NCBI GenBank assembly: GCA_029706075.1
Contig: JAINUG010000047.1
Span: 1,620,675 to 1,684,674, forward strand
Length of the DNA: 64,000 nucleotides
Direction of reading: 5' to 3'
DNA from: Aldrovandia affinis
Lineage: Eukaryota > Chordata > Actinopteri > Notacanthiformes > Halosauridae
Part shown: one piece after another, positions 60,801-64,000 of the stretch
How the letters are laid out: each line of letters begins with the position of its first letter
Position numbering within the stretch: position 1 is the first letter of the stretch
Notes under the pieces: generated by a model
Told to the model about the DNA's origin: nothing
Database searches by the model: none
The model's input: the letters and a program-made list of their open reading frames with translations, nothing else
Made by a program: the position numbers and the translations under genes

Positions 60801-63481
60801 GAAACAGCTGGATACAGCTGAGGAATCTGAGTGACATGGACAGAACACATACCGCTCAAACAGTCTGCAATCCCTAAGAAAAATATATACACAGCATAGA
60901 TCCTTTAAAAAATATATATATGAATGTCCAGAAAAGGGTCTAAAAAATGAGGGTTTTATCATCTACCTGATGCCATTTTATAATGCTATTATCAGGATCC
61001 ATATTAATATAAATATTCACCTTTTACAAGGAACTAACACTAAGATAAACTTTTTGGTTGGACATGCTAAGTTGGACCTGTAATTACTTTCCATGGGGAT
61101 CAGTTTCAAATACTTGCTGACTTTTTCTATAAATCTTAATATTATATATATATATATATTGGTGGTGTATTACAGGTAATTACAAATAACCAGTGAGCGT
61201 TGGATTAAACTAATCCCATTTTTCATCTGAAGCCCAGATAAAAAACAACCTTATTGTCTTTTGGACAAAAGAGAGGGTCTTAACTGTTCGTTCTTGAGCA
61301 GGTAGAACTGGCATGGGTAGACCAGGGGCAGGAAGTTCTCTAGGATGTGGACCGTGGCTCTGAGGCACCGGGCCTGGACCAGGATCTTCAGCAAACCCAC
61401 CCCCTCACTGCAGAACCTTTCCAAACTGAAGCACAGAGCACGGACACCTTAAACACACATTCAATACCAACAGGACATTGAAAGACTTAACAGACATAGG
61501 GAGGAAAATGCAATGCAAATACTGCAAAGACAAGAAAATAACAAACAATCCCAAACTAAAGGTTATAAATCCACTAAAAGAACCATTGAGGGTCACAAAA
61601 CAATAAGCTCCTCCTACAACAAACTTGTTTGTTTATTCTTATTTGTTTATTGACCCGATGGTCATTTATGTATAATGTTCTGGATACCCCTGTTAAGGTA
61701 GCACAGCTCTAGCATTGTTGTTTCCAGACCTGTGGCCAATGGTGGTCATGGCGATGGCCAGGAAGCAGCCAATGGGGATCCCGGCCCTCACTGCTTTAAG
61801 CACAGGGTGCATGGTGGGTGTGTCGGTCACCTCCGGGACCAGGGTACTAGTGGAGGGCAGAGGGGACCAGGCATCCTGGGAGCGGCGCTCATTGGCGTGG
61901 AGCTTCAGACGCAGCACCAGGTCCCAGGCCCACTGGTTGAAGGAGGCCTCAGGGGTTTGGCCCAAGCGGACCACATTGGCCAGGTAAGACACCTGCACAC
62001 AGGGAGGACAGATTCGGAGCCAGTGGGACAAAACATCTCACTCAAACAATGGCTTATTGAAAACATGTTCACTTCAAGTGAAAAGCTTCTGATACCTGAT
62101 GCTACAATGATTACATCCGTAACTGGATACTAAGCTTACCATATGAACCATACATCACTTCATTTTTAATTGTATTTATTTATTATATTCAAAAACATGA
62201 TACAACTGCCAACTGTAATTTTTCTTTTAACAACCAGGAAATATGTCCCATTGCCCACCCAAGGATTTTCAAGAACCGTACATATTTCCAATATTACTAC
62301 AGGAATGGTAAATTAGAGTCCATATACTCACCTGTTTAATGCTCTCCGATATGATTCCTCCGTAGGGTTTGTCTGTAAGGTATTTCTGATACACCTCCAC
62401 CACCAGCAAAGCGACATCACTGTGCAACGAGGGGGCCAGAGCCAAACAGCCACTCTGCAGAGAAGACCGTGGAAGAAAATACAACAGTTTTTTTTGTTAT
62501 GATCAAAGATTAACTTTGTGTTTATGGAAAGTGAGATATACAGTAAGGCCAGATTTACTAAAGGTTTTAGCATGCAGAAAATGTGTTATCTCCAGCAAAA
62601 CCAATATTTCTACTGATTTAATTGGTTAAGACAGTGGCTTGTGTGTGCAAAAACCTTTGGTAAAGTTGTCCCATAGTGTGTAACTAATGAAATTACGTAT
62701 ATGCTACTATATTAAGAATACCCCTTTCCCACTCCCCTATCCCAAAATGAACCATTATTGTATATATAGTTGTATGAAACTGTAAACTGTAGAATGCCAA
62801 ATATGTAAGATGTGGTGTATTTGTTAGGAAGTGTTATTGTATGACAACAGATGACAGCAATAGGTGCTTGAGTCAAAGGATTGATTGGTTGATTGATTGG
62901 TTAATAGCCTGGCAAACAGGCTGGCTCCAACGGACATTCACCGGGTGAAAGCCCCAGTTTAGGCCCTCCAATATGATGCAGGCCAGCTTGTTCTCCACTG
63001 CGGACAGGCTGTAGTCCACCAGCCAGCCACGGATTACCCCCACCTCACTGGGGACTGGGCTCCAAAGGTACAGTGGCAACTCTTTGAACAGGTACAGAGA
63101 CACCTGGCAAAAGCACAGGGGAGCGGGGTTAGTGGGGGGCCATCTCTTATTGCAAGCGACTGCAGCCAAGAGCTCATTTGGCTAAATAAATTCTGTTTGA
63201 TTTTCACTGGCTGGAAATGCAATGTAATGCAATGAATATTACATTACATTACCGGGCAAGGAAAATCAAGCAATATTTACTATTTGATGGATATTTAAGG
63301 GGCATTTCACAGCAGTGTGGGAGCTTTCAGGCGGACACACCATGCCCACTTTGTCAATGGTCTCCCGGAGTCGCTCCAGCAGCACTGAGATGATGTGAGG
63401 ATGGGCCGTTGCTATGGCGGCCAGCAGCTCCCGCCCGACCTTGGAGAAGGTCTCCCTCGTGGCCAAGCTGACATAGGACAC
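38683..63481 (-). CDS. epg5: Ectopic P-granules autophagy protein 5 (Epg5), C-terminal ~1,840 residues, 33 exons
   Basis: Epg5 is a very large, mostly helical tether on late endosomes and lysosomes that binds Rab7 and LC3 and promotes fusion with autophagosomes; human loss causes Vici syndrome. Thirty-three GT-AG exons on the minus strand join in consistent phase and total about 5,523 coding bases, matching the C-terminal 71% of the ~2,580-residue human protein. Recognisable stretches include [85 protein letters not shown] and a C-terminus [14 protein letters not shown]. Known family features rest on remembered human sequence; no enzyme motif is expected or seen. The 5' exons lie beyond 64000. 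One exon junction (49962 to 49780) is off by one base. Introns are loaded with transposable elements, especially between 39.9 and 49.6 kb. Confidence 0.9.
39948..40244 (-). repeat. 3' LTR of the Gmr1-like fossil
   Basis: 297 bp, paired with 43772-44082. Its minus-strand end TAACA lies 25 bases upstream of the epg5 exon at 39922. It contains a TATA-like word near 40112-40122 and AATAAA at 40008-40003 in the same sense as epg5. Confidence 0.9.
40592..41882. mobile_element. Non-autonomous hAT element inserted in the Gmr1-like fossil
   Basis: The left end starts CAGTGATCCTCACT; the right end, read from the other strand, starts CGGGGTTACTCATT. They match as hAT terminal repeats (CxGxGxTxxCTCA). 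The 8-base target duplication ACCTAAAC is exact (40584-40591 and 41883-41890). No transposase is encoded. Inside are a MITE-like stretch (GGGGCCTCATGCATAAACG near 40756) and an L2 LINE fragment. Confidence 0.85.
40935..41395 (+). mobile_element. L2-clade LINE 3' fragment
   Basis: Encodes [39 protein letters not shown] and [20 protein letters not shown] in one open frame, the same part of the L2 element as in the 28980-30290 copy. It is opposite in orientation to the host gene and lies inside the hAT element. Confidence 0.85.
43772..44082 (-). repeat. 5' LTR of the Gmr1-like fossil
   Basis: 311 bp, paired with 39948-40244. AATAAA on the minus strand at 43846-43841 and a TATA-like word in GAGCTATATAAGGCC. 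The flanking CAGG lies at 44083-44086. Confidence 0.9.
45915..48905 (-). mobile_element. CR1-like LINE, nearly full-length but frameshifted
   Basis: From 48868 downward the minus strand encodes an endonuclease ([65 protein letters not shown]), then the reverse transcriptase ([69 protein letters not shown]) and the C-terminal region ([40 protein letters not shown]). All endonuclease motifs and FADD are present, but about six frame changes split it. The 3' end carries the octamer-like tail seen on the plus strand as AAGAACATAAGAACATAAGA (45924-45943). Same family as 24480-25260. It sits in an epg5 intron in the gene's own orientation. Confidence 0.9.
48995..49032 (+). repeat. SINE 3' fragment
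   Basis: The word CCATTTAGCAGATGCTTTTA followed by TCCAGAGTGCTTTA is the conserved core of teleost SINE families also seen at 52850 and 53530. Confidence 0.5.
49238..49536. mobile_element. hAT-type MITE with exact 8-bp target duplication
   Basis: Ends CAGGGGTCGGCAACC and GGTTGCCGACCCCTG are perfect inverted repeats of 15 bases. CACTAGGC is duplicated exactly at 49230-49237 and 49537-49544. The 299-bp body is GC-rich, has a G run at 49380-49391 and encodes nothing. It lies about 100 bases downstream of the epg5 exon ending at 49636. Confidence 0.92.
49636..53238 (-). CDS. epg5: epg5 exon block 2 (8 exons)
   Basis: Coding exons: 53238-53096, 52422-52215, 52078-52003, 51912-51809, 51602-51427, 50864-50679, 50241-49962, 49780-49636. 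They encode [34 protein letters not shown], the short exon [71 protein letters not shown] and [16 protein letters not shown]. All junctions hold phase except 49962 to 49780: the strong donor GTAAGA leaves one extra base, which would create a stop at the join. The cause may be an extra A in the AAAAA run at 49963-49968. Confidence 0.85.
52850..52980 (+). repeat. SINE fragment
   Basis: Begins GCCATTTAGCAGACGCTTTT then ATCCAAAGTGACTTAC and ends with ATGCTCTACCTACTGAGCCAC, the reverse complement of a tRNA A-box-like GTGGCTCAGTAGGTAGAGC. It is therefore a minus-strand tRNA-SINE with head at the right. Confidence 0.65.
53530..53750 (-). repeat. tRNA-SINE, nearly complete
   Basis: Plus-strand words CAGGCATTTAGCAGACCCTC, TATCCAGAGCGACTTA, AGGTTAAGTACCTTGCTCAA, GGGATTGAACCTGCAACCTT and TAACCATTATGCTAACACTG match a common teleost SINE read in reverse, with the decayed tRNA-like head at the right (B box near 53680-53700). 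Similar sequences are abundant in eels and relatives, but this does not fix the species. Confidence 0.75.
53871..63481 (-). CDS. epg5: epg5 exon block 1 (20 exons)
   Basis: Coding exons in transcript order: 63481-63341, 63103-62942, 62454-62332, 61992-61730, 61425-61285, 60826-60682, 59788-59591, 59246-59136, 58993-58871, 58430-58264, 57860-57627, 57126-57003, 56897-56750, 56373-56202, 55879-55717, 55284-55142, 55055-54951, 54741-54585, 54485-54291, 54084-53871. Each has AG before and GT after on the minus strand, and the reading frame carries across all 19 junctions, for example KNEQ to FLSCIQLF and KIM to ALVNAFK. The 58264 donor (GTCTGT) was picked over alternatives because it alone keeps phase (PGPEFG to LEAKGC). 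The 61285 donor GTTAAG is weak but in phase. Introns are short (mostly 100-1,000 bases). Confidence 0.88.
54211..54263. repeat. (AAAT)n / AT-rich low complexity
   Basis: A run of AAAT units followed by TATATA in the short intron just before the epg5 exon ending at 54291. Confidence 0.85.
58686..58737 (-). repeat. CR1-like LINE 3'-end remnant
   Basis: The words ACAAGAACAAGCCATTCAGC and CCATCTAGGCTCATCAT match the 3' end of the CR1-like element at 45915 (GAACGGGCCGTTCGGCCCAT, TTGGCTCATCATG). Only the last ~50 bases remain, which fits 5' truncation during LINE insertion. Confidence 0.55.
59082..59128 (+). repeat. SINE 3' fragment
   Basis: TTTACATTATATTTAGGCAG then ACGCTCCTATCCAGAGGGAC is a diverged copy of the SINE core found at 53530. 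It lies only about 8 bases from an epg5 donor (GT at 59135-59134), so it forms the start of that intron. Confidence 0.5.
59838..59898 (+). repeat. CR1-like LINE 3'-end remnant
   Basis: The words ATGACGAGCCTAGATGGGCT, AAATGGCCCGTTATCGTCAT and TATGTATTGTTATATTC match the 3' end of the CR1-like family in plus orientation. About 60 bases remain. Confidence 0.55.
60160..60305 (+). repeat. Dispersed repeat, copy B (partner at 11590)
   Basis: See the matching block in dnajb5 intron 2. Shared ordered words include CCTCCCTCCCTG, CCAATTATGC, GGCCAC and TACCAGACCA with similar spacing. The family is unidentified. Confidence 0.6.
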
Positions 63482-64000
63482 CTTGGCAGTGAGAGGGAGA
63501 GATGGATGCTCAGAATTTTCATTGGAGCCAGACCAATGACTGGATGTTTAAAGTATATTTTCTTTAAGAATTAACACAGGGCTATAAACGAAGGACAAAC
63601 TTGCTGATGACAGATCCCAAGAGAAACATTTTAAACAGGTCTGGGCTGTTCTGGCGGTACTACAGCTTCTCGTATGCAGTAATAATAGGATATCGGTAAC
63701 ACAGGCTAAATCTAACAAATACAGAATTCACAATGTCTACAGTTAAAATATTACGAGCAATCTTATTACACAGCCCTGGAGCCTGCAAGGTGAAGGACAT
63801 AATAGCTTTGACATCAATCTTACTGCTATTACGCTGTGGTTAGGAAAATGTCATAAATGTCTGTCAAATGTATTTTTCCTTCCATAGCTCAGACAGCAAA
63901 AAATGTTCTTCCATAGCAAAATAAGTTTCACTCATTATTTAGATACCTTATACAATTGTCTGCAATCTTAACAAGTTATGAGTTCTTAAACTCTTATATT
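63482..64000. other. epg5: epg5 intron sequence at window edge
   Basis: Upstream of the first exon in this window I see no further exon with usable splice sites. The next epg5 exon should lie beyond 64000. Confidence 0.5.

Noticed and set aside
61715-62133. Plus-strand frame of 133 codons
   Set aside because: Antisense to the epg5 exon 61730-61992, whose minus-strand reading fits the protein and has splice sites in phase.

Overview
This window is nuclear DNA from a ray-finned fish. The support is two vertebrate genes with GT-AG introns, and a repeat set typical of teleosts (Tc1/mariner, hAT, Tigger, L2, CR1-like LINEs, tRNA-SINEs, Ty3/Gypsy of the Gmr1 type). The species cannot be fixed from sequence alone.

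Layout. (1) 1-3.7 kb: upstream of a DnaJ gene, no coding sequence recognised. (2) 3.77-16.41 kb, plus strand: dnajb5, three coding exons giving a complete 361-residue Hsp40, then a 3' UTR with AATAAA at 16936. Intron 1 holds a Tigger element and a hAT remnant split by a Tc1 element. Intron 2 holds old repeats only. (3) About 17-36 kb: intergenic DNA made largely of transposable elements: three related Tc1-type copies (17.6, 25.3 and 28.7 kb), fragments of L1-like, CR1-like and L2 LINEs, a spliced-looking acidic ORF that may come from piggyBac, and a retrovirus-like fossil (30.3-36.1 kb) into which an I/Jockey-type LINE with a striking 3' hairpin was inserted. (4) 38.68-63.48 kb, minus strand: the C-terminal part of epg5, 33 coding exons, about 1,840 codons; the 5' exons lie beyond the right edge. 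Its introns carry a Gmr1-like LTR element, a CR1-like LINE, hAT elements and many SINE pieces.

The two genes converge tail to tail about 20 kb apart. Dnajb5 is a cytosolic Hsp70 co-chaperone. Epg5 is a Rab7/LC3 effector needed for autophagosome-lysosome fusion. Both serve protein quality control, but nothing here shows shared regulation.

Most notable: an LTR retrotransposon in an epg5 intron with integrase upstream of reverse transcriptase, inserted 25 bp before a splice acceptor so that its end may supply the branch point; a three-deep nest of elements with readable target duplications; and an epg5 exon junction that is off by one base in this assembly. I found no clearly new biological system.
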